Positions 53,892 through 62,900 of a DNA stretch of 64,000 nt are shown in pieces. Below the pieces are notes generated by a model. The model did no database searches. It was not told where the DNA came from and worked only from the letters and a program-made list of their open reading frames with translations. Within the stretch, counting starts at the first letter, position 1. Every line of letters starts with the position of its first letter. Source of the stretch: Bacteroidota bacterium (lineage in GTDB: Bacteria > Bacteroidota > Rhodothermia > Rhodothermales > Bin80); the NCBI GenBank assembly GCA_026709335.1, contig JAPOTE010000006.1, positions 1 through 64,000 of the forward strand, written 5' to 3'. The translations under genes and the position numbers were made by a program.

Positions 53892-55328
53892 TTAATAAAC
53901 TGCTAGCCTATCCTTCAAAGCATCCAACGATTCACAAAGCGTGCTGACCAAAAACTCCACCTCTTTCTCATTTATAATCAAGGGCGGAGAAATCCCAAGA
54001 GTATCCCCCATTGCCCGAAGAATGAGTCCTCTGCGCATAGCCTCCGCACGAACTCTCATGCCCATCTTGAACGAAGAAGGAAAGGGGATGTATTCCTCGC
54101 CCTTGACGGCAACGAGTTCTACTCCTGCAACCATTCCTGAACCACGCACTTCGCCTACAAGCGCATGTGGTGCTACACGCTGTCTCAATTTTTCCTGAAG
54201 CTGAGCCCCAATGGTACGCACATTCTCCAGGATATCATCCTCCTCATAGATATTCAAACATTTCAGCGCGACTGCAGCAGATACAGGATGTCCGGAATAG
54301 GTCATCCCATGTGCGAAAAATCCAACCTGATCACTTCCAGATTCCAGCGTATCATATATCTTTTGATTAACCATGACTGCTGAAATCGGAAGATAGGAAG
54401 CAGATAGAGCTTTGGCTGTAATCAAGATATCAGGCTCCATTCCGACAGTCTGACTCCCCCACATATTACCCGTCCTGCCAAATCCGCAGATCACCTCATC
54501 TGCCAGCAAAAGTACATCGTATTTCTTCAATACACGCTGGATTGCATCGAAATAACCCTCAGGCGGGATAATAACACCTCCAACCCCCATGATTGGCTCG
54601 GCAATAAATGCAGCAACCGTTTCTGGCCCTTCATCTATGATCTGATCTTCCAGTTCTGCCGCTAAACGTTCACTAAATTCCTTCTCAGATTCTCCCTCCT
54701 CTGCAAAACGGAAGTAATGCGGCTTCGAAGTATGAAGGAAACGAGAAAGTGGAAGATCAAAAAGCTTATGATTACGTGGCAACCCCGTCAGGCTTGCAGA
54801 TGCGATCAGTGAACCATGATATGCATCTCGACGAGCAATGATCTTTTTCTTCTCTGTACGTCCAAGTGCATTGTTATAATACCACACCATCTTCACGGCC
54901 GAATCCACTGCCTCCGATCCGGAATTTGCAAAGAAGACCTTAGCCATCGGAACTGGAGCAATCCTGAGCAATTCTTTCGCCAGAGAAATGCCAGCAGGAT
55001 GACTTGCGGAGGCAAACATGTGCATATACGGCAATTTCTGCAATTGCTCAAATGCAGCATCTGCCAGTCGTTGTTCGCTAAATCCAAGAGAAGCTGACCA
55101 CAACCCGGCAACTCCTTCTAAATAACGATTTCCATGCTCATCGTAGACCCAAACTCCCTCTCCATGGGTAATGATCACGGGGCGATGCGACCCCAACGAT
55201 GTGAAGGGGTGTAGGACAGATGCTTGATCCTCGATAGAAAGGACCGTCAGATCCGGCTCATCAATCACGTCATTCTCGGGAATTTTCCAACGAGTTCCCT
55301 GAAGCACACCTACACCATTGGGCATCAT
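53892..55328 (-). CDS. Class III PLP-dependent aminotransferase
   Basis: The 478-residue protein begins MMPNGVGVLQGTRWKIP. PLP residues are in LLLADEVICGFGRTG (D277) and the Schiff-base lysine K306 in LITAKALSASYLPISAV. FFANSGSEAVDSAVKM and the YSGHPVSAAVALK block follow family order. The omega-amino acid:pyruvate transaminase-like subgroup has this N-terminal block. Class III enzymes use beta-alanine, taurine, putrescine or similar amines; the substrate is not readable from sequence. The gene is followed downstream (low side) by the palindromic element. Confidence 0.9.
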   Translation of the reverse strand: MMPNGVGVLQGTRWKIPENDVIDEPDLTVLSIEDQASVLHPFTSLGSHRPVIITHGEGVWVYDEHGNRYLEGVAGLWSASLGFSEQRLADAAFEQLQKLPYMHMFASASHPAGISLAKELLRIAPVPMAKVFFANSGSEAVDSAVKMVWYYNNALGRTEKKKIIARRDAYHGSLIASASLTGLPRNHKLFDLPLSRFLHTSKPHYFRFAEEGESEKEFSERLAAELEDQIIDEGPETVAAFIAEPIMGVGGVIIPPEGYFDAIQRVLKKYDVLLLADEVICGFGRTGNMWGSQTVGMEPDILITAKALSASYLPISAVMVNQKIYDTLESGSDQVGFFAHGMTYSGHPVSAAVALKCLNIYEEDDILENVRTIGAQLQEKLRQRVAPHALVGEVRGSGMVAGVELVAVKGEEYIPFPSSFKMGMRVRAEAMRRGLILRAMGDTLGISPPLIINEKEVEFLVSTLCESLDALKDRLAVY

Positions 55329-55396
55329 GATGAGATTTTCTGTGATGAAACCAGCGCTTTCACCCGTGCAAGCGTGAATGTTTTCAAGGACGCGAA

Positions 55397-55738
55397 TTAA
55401 GCTTTGACGCCTTCTTTCGCCTGATCGAGCTTACCGTAGATTGTAATGATCTGATCAAATCCACTTATTTCGAAAACCTCCCGCACTTCAGTAGATAACC
55501 CACAGATGGCAAAGCGCTTATTGCCTCGATAAATTTTTGCCAATTGAAGTACAATTCTCAAACCTGCACTGCTAATATATTCAATGTGAGCGAAATTAAG
55601 AATTAATGCAATATCAGATTCTGCAATTCCCGCGGAAATTGTCTCTTTAAACAACAATGCATTGCGACTGTCAATTCGACCACTCAGGATGGCTGTCCTG
55701 ATACTATCCTCAAATTCCCAAGTTATATTGAGACTCAT
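55397..55738 (-). CDS. STAS domain anti-sigma factor antagonist
   Basis: The 113-residue protein is a stand-alone STAS domain, as in SpoIIAA. Its phosphorylation site is S57 in the YISSAGLRIVLQLAK block. It normally binds an anti-sigma kinase when unphosphorylated and so frees a sigma factor. No kinase, phosphatase or sigma gene is adjacent; the next gene downstream is the aminotransferase, 68 bases away. Its target is unknown. Confidence 0.9.
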   Translation of the reverse strand: MSLNITWEFEDSIRTAILSGRIDSRNALLFKETISAGIAESDIALILNFAHIEYISSAGLRIVLQLAKIYRGNKRFAICGLSTEVREVFEISGFDQIITIYGKLDQAKEGVKA

Positions 55739-55850
55739 TTTTAGATATACTCAAAGATGTTAGTGGGTAAAACAATATCTTTCATGTCTCCCAGAAGTTT
55801 CTGACTTATCAATCAGGATACTGTCAAAATTCTGTATTTTGGTGATCTGA

Positions 55851-55868
55851 GCCTTGAACCCTCAAGGC
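55851..55868. other. Hairpin upstream of dnaX
   Basis: GCCTTGA (55851-55857) and TCAAGGC (55862-55868) form a perfect 7-bp stem with an ACCC loop. It lies 60 bases upstream of dnaX and about 110 bases upstream of the STAS gene on the other strand. There is no T-run on either side, so an operator or RNA element is more likely than a terminator. A TATAAT-like hexamer follows at about 55891. Confidence 0.35.
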
Positions 55869-55928
55869 AAACCTTTGTTGCATTGTAGTATAATTAAAGC
55901 CTGTTGAATCAGTAAGAGATCTATATAA

Positions 55929-57725
55929 ATGAGCAGGTCCCAGTACTTGGTTACTGCACGCAAATATCGTCCACAACGTTTTGCCGACCTTGTGGCTCAG
56001 GGGCATGTCGCACAAGCTCTCATGAACGCCCTCAAACTGGAACGAATTGCTCATGCGTATCTCTTTACGGGTCCACGCGGTGTCGGAAAGACGACTGCAG
56101 CTAGAATTCTGGCAAAAGCAATTAATTGCACAGGGAATGAAAACGGCGAAGTGGAACCCTGTCTGACATGCCCTTCGTGCGACGACTTTGAGACACAACG
56201 AAGCCTAAGCATTTTTGAGATTGATGCAGCGTCAAATAACAAAGTGGAAGATATTCGAGAATTACGTGATAATGTTCGGATCCCACCACAGGGAGGGCGT
56301 CGCAAGGTTTACATCGTTGATGAGGTTCATATGCTCAGTAATGCAGCTTTCAATGCACTCCTGAAAACTTTGGAAGAACCGCCCCCACATGTGCTGTTTA
56401 TTTTTGCAACCACGGAACCACACAAGGTGCTTCCAACTATCCTTTCCCGATGCCAGCGCTTTGATTTTCGACGTATCCCCTCAGGCGAGATTGTTACGCA
56501 TCTGATTGAAATATGTGACAAGGAAAAAATCACGGCAGATGAAGACGCACTCCACCTGATTGCCGACAAAGGAGATGGTGCAATGCGTGATGCTTTGAGT
56601 GTCTTTGATCAAGCAGTCGCGCTATGTGGATCAGAGTTAAAATACTCTACACTAACAGATGCCTTGCGGGTCGTGGATGCAGATTTATATTTTGAAGCAA
56701 CCCGCCATATAGCCGAACGTGCAACAGGCCCCATCCTCAGCCTTGCCGAGAAAGTGATTTCAGATGGATATGATATCAGGGAATTCCTGAATGGCCTTGC
56801 AGAGCATGTAAGGCATCTACTCGTTACGACCACCCTTGGCCCAACTGCGCTGGTGGATGTCAGCAAAAGCCTTAGAGAACGTTATACAAAAGCCGCTACA
56901 TTATTCTCCGAAACGACACTGCTCCGCCTCCTGATGGTCATGGATGAAACTCAGGCTCGACTGCCTGCCTCTTCTTCACCACGGCTGACCGTTGAACTCG
57001 CACTCATTAAAATGACGCATATGAGCGAGAGCTCTGATCTTTCGGAAGCTTTGGAACAGATTCGCCGCATCGAGCAAACCATGAATGGAAATTCACAGCA
57101 GCAGATGCGGCGGAGCCAAGAACCTGTTAACCAGGTTCCACCTGGTCAAACATCTCCCTCGCCTGTGCACCACCCTCCTAGTCAAGATATTCCTGTCCAC
57201 CCTGCAACCACTCAGCAGCCTCCGAGACAAAAAACTCGTACTGCTTCGTTGGCATTCGGACAACCGGCCTTGAATCCTACAAACTCCACCGAACAGACAA
57301 GCCTGCCAAAACAGAATCAGACTTCACAAAACCCAGGAAAAGAATCTGCCAATCCCAAAGGAACTCTCCAAGAAACTTGGGAGCATGTACAGAAAATCAT
57401 AGGACAGAATCCTGATGTCCAAGGGAGCAGTACATTGAAAAATTCTATCGCCATTGAAATACATAACCAATCTCTGGAAGTTGCAGTACCCAATGAGGTG
57501 GTCATTATGGTTGCACAAAATCCCGCACTGAAAAACCTGATTAAGAGTACAATGCAATCTTTCCCCCAATTCTCAAATGTAGATGTAAAATTTGTAGTTA
57601 GACCAGATTTGTTTCCAGTAGTAGAAGTAGATTGGGATGCTGAATTTCAAAAACTTAAAGAAAAAATCCCGGCGCTCAAATTACTTGATTCCGCGTTCGG
57701 ACTTAAACTAGTTAATTCACCTTAA
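55929..57725 (+). CDS. dnaX: DNA polymerase III subunit gamma/tau
   Basis: DnaX is the clamp-loader ATPase. The 598-residue protein has Walker A GPRGVGKT (48-55), zinc cysteines C67, C78, C81 and C84 (including CLTCPSC), IVDEVHMLS and SRCQRFDFRR in order. Residues about 370-480 are a Pro/Gln/Thr-rich linker, then a C-terminal domain of about 110 residues. No shifty A AAA AAG motif in frame was found, so production of a separate gamma form cannot be claimed. It starts the conserved dnaX-ybaB-recR cluster. Confidence 0.95.
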   Translation: MSRSQYLVTARKYRPQRFADLVAQGHVAQALMNALKLERIAHAYLFTGPRGVGKTTAARILAKAINCTGNENGEVEPCLTCPSCDDFETQRSLSIFEIDAASNNKVEDIRELRDNVRIPPQGGRRKVYIVDEVHMLSNAAFNALLKTLEEPPPHVLFIFATTEPHKVLPTILSRCQRFDFRRIPSGEIVTHLIEICDKEKITADEDALHLIADKGDGAMRDALSVFDQAVALCGSELKYSTLTDALRVVDADLYFEATRHIAERATGPILSLAEKVISDGYDIREFLNGLAEHVRHLLVTTTLGPTALVDVSKSLRERYTKAATLFSETTLLRLLMVMDETQARLPASSSPRLTVELALIKMTHMSESSDLSEALEQIRRIEQTMNGNSQQQMRRSQEPVNQVPPGQTSPSPVHHPPSQDIPVHPATTQQPPRQKTRTASLAFGQPALNPTNSTEQTSLPKQNQTSQNPGKESANPKGTLQETWEHVQKIIGQNPDVQGSSTLKNSIAIEIHNQSLEVAVPNEVVIMVAQNPALKNLIKSTMQSFPQFSNVDVKFVVRPDLFPVVEVDWDAEFQKLKEKIPALKLLDSAFGLKLVNSP

Positions 57726-57743
57726 TCTCAAATTGGAGACAAA

Positions 57744-58064
57744 ATGCTCAATATGCTCAAACAGGTTGCCGACATAAAAAATCATATCGCAAAAGTGCAG
57801 GAAATCATGCAACGTGTCACTGCCACCGCAGAAGCTGGTGGTGGATTGGTGAAAGTTACTGCCACCGGGAATCAGCGAATCACAAAGATTGAATTGGACC
57901 CTGAGATCGTTGACCGCAGTGACATGACGATGTTACACGACCTGATTGTTGCAGGTGTGAACAAGGCACTTGACGAGGCCACTGAAGCTGGACAGAACGA
58001 ACTACGCAACCACACCAATAGCCTCCTCCCGCAAGATATGGATCTATCTAAACTCGGTCTTTGA
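57744..58064 (+). CDS. YbaB/EbfC nucleoid-associated protein
   Basis: The 106-residue protein starts MLNMLKQVADIKNHIAKVQEIM and has the YbaB core GGGLVKVTATGNQRITKIELDPEIV (residues about 34-59). YbaB binds DNA as a dimer and is nearly always between dnaX and recR, as here, 18 bases after dnaX and three before recR. It is thought to be a nucleoid-associated protein with a loose role in repair. Confidence 0.93.
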   Translation: MLNMLKQVADIKNHIAKVQEIMQRVTATAEAGGGLVKVTATGNQRITKIELDPEIVDRSDMTMLHDLIVAGVNKALDEATEAGQNELRNHTNSLLPQDMDLSKLGL

Positions 58065-58067
58065 CCC

Positions 58068-58682
58068 ATGCAATTTGCTTCGGAATCTGTCGAAAATTTG
58101 ATTGAGCAATTTTCGAAGCTGCCTACGATCGGACGCAAAAGCGCCCAACGTCTTGCCGCACACGTGCTAAAGATGCCCACATCGGAGGTGTCCAGGCTGG
58201 CGAATGCATTGCTGGAAGCCAAAGAACGTGTACGGGAGTGTAGTATCTGCCGGAACGTGACCGACACAGAAATTTGTGTGATCTGTAGCTCCACCAAACG
58301 CGAATCGACTATCATCTGTGTGGTACAAGATCCCGAGGATATTGTAGCTCTGGAACGCACCGGCGAATACCGAGGCTTGTATCATGTCCTTGGCGGCGTG
58401 ATTTCTCCATTGGACGGAGTTGGCCCCGACGACCTGCATATTCGTCCGCTGATTGAACGCATCGGTACACCCAACACCAGCGTCACCGAAATCATTCTTG
58501 CCTTGAGTCCTACTGTAGAAGGAGATACAACAGCACTCTACTTGACTCAGTTGCTGACACCTTTTTCCGTGAAGATTACCCGTTTGGCACGTGGAATTCC
58601 AGTTGGCTTAACCCTGACCTATGCAGATGAAGCAACACTTTCACGGGCAATTGCCGGACGTGACACCATGTCAAAGCCATGA
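58068..58682 (+). CDS. recR: Recombination protein RecR
   Basis: RecR works with RecF/RecO in loading RecA at gaps. The 204-residue protein has a helix-hairpin-helix start ([18 protein letters not shown]), a zinc finger with C-x2-C and C-x2-C ([18 protein letters not shown]), and a Toprim domain ([27 protein letters not shown], residues about 84-110). Length is typical. It ends eight bases before the convergent SDR gene. Confidence 0.96.
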   Translation: MQFASESVENLIEQFSKLPTIGRKSAQRLAAHVLKMPTSEVSRLANALLEAKERVRECSICRNVTDTEICVICSSTKRESTIICVVQDPEDIVALERTGEYRGLYHVLGGVISPLDGVGPDDLHIRPLIERIGTPNTSVTEIILALSPTVEGDTTALYLTQLLTPFSVKITRLARGIPVGLTLTYADEATLSRAIAGRDTMSKP

Positions 58683-58690
58683 GCATTGCA

Positions 58691-59338
58691 TTAATGTCTG
58701 CCGTATGCATGTAATGCAGTTCCACGCAACGCCTGAGCAGATTCAAAACATAACTGAACTGCCATCTCCGCCAAGTCTTCAGCATGAACACCTGGACCGT
58801 TTCTGTCTCGGTATTGAATAACGGATGGAGCTAAAGCATACGTATTCAGTGTTGAATATTCTGCTGCAACCGCCTCAATCAACCGAAGTAGCCCTGCCTT
58901 GCTGGCTGCATACGCTCCTCCCCGCGCAACTGCGGCTTCAAGACCTGATTGGGCACAAATGCCGATGATCGTACCACCGTTCTGAATCATATGCCTTGTT
59001 GCCTCCCGAAAACATAAAAAACTGGTGGTGAGATTAACACGCATCATACGCTCCCAATCCTCCAGCTTCGTATCCAGAAACGGCCACTCATTCCACATCC
59101 CAACTGCATGAACCAGAACATCCAGTTGATGGTACTCGCGCTGGATATGTTCAAATGCGTTGACAACCTCAACCTCGCTGGACAAATCCAGAGTCAGATC
59201 CTCCGTCCCTTCATTGCCAACCGACACCACACGAGCATTAGCTTCTGCAAATCGTGTAATCAATCTCTGGCCCAAACGACCACCCCCACCGGTAATCACG
59301 ACAACCTTATTCTCCAAGTTAGAACGGTTACATGTCAT
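58691..59338 (-). CDS. Short-chain dehydrogenase/reductase
   Basis: The 215-residue protein has the Rossmann glycine motif TGGGGRLGQ (16-24) and the catalytic Y143-x3-K147 in YAASKAG, with a preceding Ser in ICAQSG. NAG-type block HAVGMWN is replaced by a less usual form. Start 59338 (MTCNRSNLENK) is preferred because longer frames run into the upstream gene; it overlaps that gene by 11 bp. SDR enzymes use NAD(P)H on varied substrates; the specific reaction is unknown. Confidence 0.88.
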   Translation of the reverse strand: MTCNRSNLENKVVVITGGGGRLGQRLITRFAEANARVVSVGNEGTEDLTLDLSSEVEVVNAFEHIQREYHQLDVLVHAVGMWNEWPFLDTKLEDWERMMRVNLTTSFLCFREATRHMIQNGGTIIGICAQSGLEAAVARGGAYAASKAGLLRLIEAVAAEYSTLNTYALAPSVIQYRDRNGPGVHAEDLAEMAVQLCFESAQALRGTALHAYGRH

Positions 59339-59798
59339 TTGTGTCTCCACCTGTCTCGGGAATTGAATCGGCCGATGTATGATCGTGCACAATCCGCCAT
59401 CCGTCCTCTGTATGCTCGGCAATCAACGTAAATAAACCTGAGAGTTGATCATCGGATCGTTCCAATGTGTAAGCACCGAATACCATTGCATGCCGAGATC
59501 CAAGCATGCGGATTTCTCGGAGATCAAATGAAAGGTGCCCCATTGCTTCAAGATCAGGATAAGTTCTGCGATATCTCTCCAGAGTGGATTGCCAGCCCCG
59601 CACTTCCCCTCCTGATCCCACAAAACGAAGGCTGTCACTGTTGAGATATCCCTGCATAAACGTTTCGATGTCTCCGGCATTCCATGCATTCTGCTGCTTC
59701 TGCAAGATATGTCGGAGTTCCTCTTGGGGAGGAGTTGTACAGCTACTGAACACTCCAGTGAAGAGGATAGCTGTCAAAAAGTACATAAATCTGAACAT
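59328..59798 (-). CDS. NTF2-like (SnoaL/DUF4440-type) lipoprotein
   Basis: The 156-residue protein has a lipoprotein signal with Cys20 (MFRFMYFLTAILFTGVFSSC). The mature part, QQNAWNAGDIETFMQGYLNSDSLRFVG, is the start of an NTF2-like cone fold, which ends DGWRIVHDHTSA. Such small lipoproteins may bind a hydrophobic ligand or be calcium-stress related, but no role is established. It overlaps the downstream SDR start, so the two are likely one transcript. Confidence 0.88.
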   Translation of the reverse strand: MFRFMYFLTAILFTGVFSSCTTPPQEELRHILQKQQNAWNAGDIETFMQGYLNSDSLRFVGSGGEVRGWQSTLERYRRTYPDLEAMGHLSFDLREIRMLGSRHAMVFGAYTLERSDDQLSGLFTLIAEHTEDGWRIVHDHTSADSIPETGGDTNDM

Positions 59799-59942
59799 GG
59801 TTATTTACATTACGTTGCACCGCAAAGAACACTGAGTGCCTTTAACCTACAAAAAAGAACCCTTATATCTGCATTTATTGATACGAGCACAAAGAGCAAA
59901 AGCTACGAACAACAGAGCATGCATGGCTCGTCAACAGGATAA

Positions 59943-62900
59943 ATGCACCTGAACGTACGCCAAATTTCTGTGATACCCCAACTGGTGGTATACTCCGTTG
60001 GTACCCTGCTGGTTTGGGTTCTCCTGGCACATGCTGCCGCCCAGGGAGATCATTCCCGAAATGGATTTCATGGGAATGTACCCGCAGACACCGACAGCGT
60101 CACACTGCATCAGGTGGATTCGCTTCGGGCATTACTTTCCCGTTTGGGTCGTGATTCGGTCCGAAACATGGTCCTGAACTTGGGCCTGGACAGCCTTCTT
60201 CTCGTCCAGATTGATTCACTTGCGCCAATCGATACGAACGAACGTGCAAAACGATACTTCTCAGCCCTGACACGCCCCAGACTTAGCACCAGTATCTTTC
60301 CCCAACAACGACGGTCGCTAGGGGCTGAACCATTTAACGGTTGGAATCATCAAATTGAGCTTGACAGTACCTCGGGATCATTCTATAGAATCAGAGAGCA
60401 GGTCGCGGAAAAAGATGTTCGACATACCATTCGTGTCACTCGAGAACAATATCGAGCTGAAAAACTTTCGCAAAGCCTTGATCGAAACTGGCGCCAGCTT
60501 CTTGATCGGAGAAGAAGCCTGCAGGATCGACAACGCAGAGGACTGGGATTATCAATTTCTGTACCGGGAGGACGCGAAAGTGGGTTCTCGACTATTTTTG
60601 GCAAGAATGAAGTGGACCTCCGTGTCAATGGTAGTGCAGATATCCGACCCGCATTCATCTACGAAAAGAATGCTCAGCAGGCAATCCTGGGCCAGGGCGC
60701 ACAGGTGACGCCAGAATTTCGTATGGATTTACGACTGGGAGTGACGGGCACCATCGGCGACAAAATGAAAGTCAATGTAGATTGGGATACAAACCGCGAC
60801 TTTGACTTTCAGAACCAACTTGAATTGGCGTATACCGGATACGAGGACGAAATTATCCAGAGTATTGAAGCTGGAAATGTCTTCCTTCAGACCCCTTCCA
60901 CCCTGATTCGAGGCGGGCAAAGCCTGTTTGGAATCAAATCTGAATTTCAGTTGGGGACCTTGCGACTCACAACTGTGGTCAGTCAGCAGGAAGGGCAATC
61001 TAACAGCCTTTCACTAGATGGTGGTGCAGAGACATCTACTTTTAGTCGACGACCAACAGACTATAGTCAGCGAAAATATTATTTTCTGAGTTATTACTTT
61101 CGCAATCGATGGAATGATGCGTTAAGCAACCCTCCGAACATCATCCTTGACGCAATTTTTTCACATATCACTGATATTGAGGTCTGGAAGTTGACTCCCG
61201 TAGGCCCCGAAGAGCAAAATGTTCGGCAAGTGGTTGCCGTTGTAGATTTGGGGGAACCCCCGCAATTGATTCAGGAGGCGGACCGCTATACCCAGGAGCG
61301 TCATCCTAACGGTGACCTAGACCAGTATGATCAGGCCGAACTGCAAAACGAGTTGCGGGCGGGCGCCGCCGTGCCACAGGATTATCTGGAAAGTGGTGCG
61401 ATGGAGCAACCTCTCACGATCGTTGACTACCAGGTCGGACAGTTCAAGAAGCTGGAGATTGGACGCGATTACGATCTGGACGCGGGGCTGGGGTACATCA
61501 CATTGAAACAGACCATTCAGGAGAGTGAGGCGCTCGCTGTATCCTTCCGCTATCTTGCTGGGGGAAGAGAGGTTCAGGTTGGTGATTTTTCTAGTCAAAC
61601 TGGTGGTGGAGATAACAGCCAGACCGGAGACCGGCTCGTCTTGAAATTGCTTAAACCCGTCAATCTCCAGCAACCGGCAAACCTGGACAAACCGGATCAA
61701 CTCAATCCGGCAGCATGGTACCTGGAAATGCGGAACATCTATGAGTTGAGTCGTGGGCTTCTGCCTTCCGAATTTGAGTTGAATATCAGTTTTGAACCGC
61801 CTGGCCGCGCTTCCACAGAAACAATTCCCGGGGTTACCGGACAGCAGACCCTGCTTCAGGTACTTGGACTTGACCGACTCAATGAAGACGGTGCCTCAAA
61901 CCCGGATAACCTGTTTGACTTTCTGCCGAATTATTCAATTATCCCTGGCGATGGGCTATTGATTTTCCCATACCTGGAACCCTTCGGGAGACGAATGGAG
62001 GCCTTGATTGATGCCAGTGGCCTTGATGAACAGGAAAAGGCGGAGGCAAAAGATCTCTACGTGTTTGATGAGCTTTATACACAAAAACGCGTGAACGCAA
62101 TCCGGAATACGGCAAAAAATGTATACCTGATTGCAGGCTCTCACAAAGGAGGTATTCCTTCCTTTTATGACCTTAAAGCCTATTCAGGCTTGATTGAGGG
62201 ATCTGTACGGGTGACCTCGGGAGGAAACACACTGATTGAGGGAAGCGATTATATTGTTGACTATTTGGGAGGAACAGTTACGATCATTAATAATTCCTAT
62301 CTCATTGCCGGACGAGATATCGAAATTGAATATGAAGAAAACGCATTTATCAACCTCCAGCAGAAAACACTCCTGGGAGCCCGGCTGGAATATCTTCCAA
62401 GTGAAGAGTTTTCAGCAGGCGGAACAATTATGCGTCTCAATCAAAAATCCATTACCGATAAATTCCGTGTTGGTGACGAACCAATCTCGAATATGATCTG
62501 GGGGATCGACTCACGGCTTGAGTTGGAACCCCAGTGGCTTACCCGAATGATTGACTGGCTCCCTCTCATCCAAACGAAGGAACCCAGTTCCCTCTTAGTT
62601 GCCGGAGAATTTGCACAACTACGTCCGAGTCATGTGCTGACAAATGCCTTCAAGGATCAGCGGAGGTTGCTACGGAAAGATGGGCGTGATTTTTATCCGG
62701 ATGAAACACAAGGGATCTCGTATGTAGATGACTTTGAAGGATTCGAAAACCTGATTTCTCTCACTCGTCAAGGGGCTTGGCTCTTGAGTAGTGCACCTGT
62801 CATTGGCGTCACTGATGAGTCAAGTGGACTCGAAAAAGATCTCACCAATGACGGGCGCGGAGTGATGGGCTGGTACACACTCAATGCATCCTCGTTAGAG

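Noticed and set aside
57228-57240. Run of six As in the dnaX linker that could be a frameshift signal
   Set aside because: The reading frame is CAA AAA ACT, which is not a valid X XXY YYZ slippery heptamer, so tau/gamma recoding is not supported.
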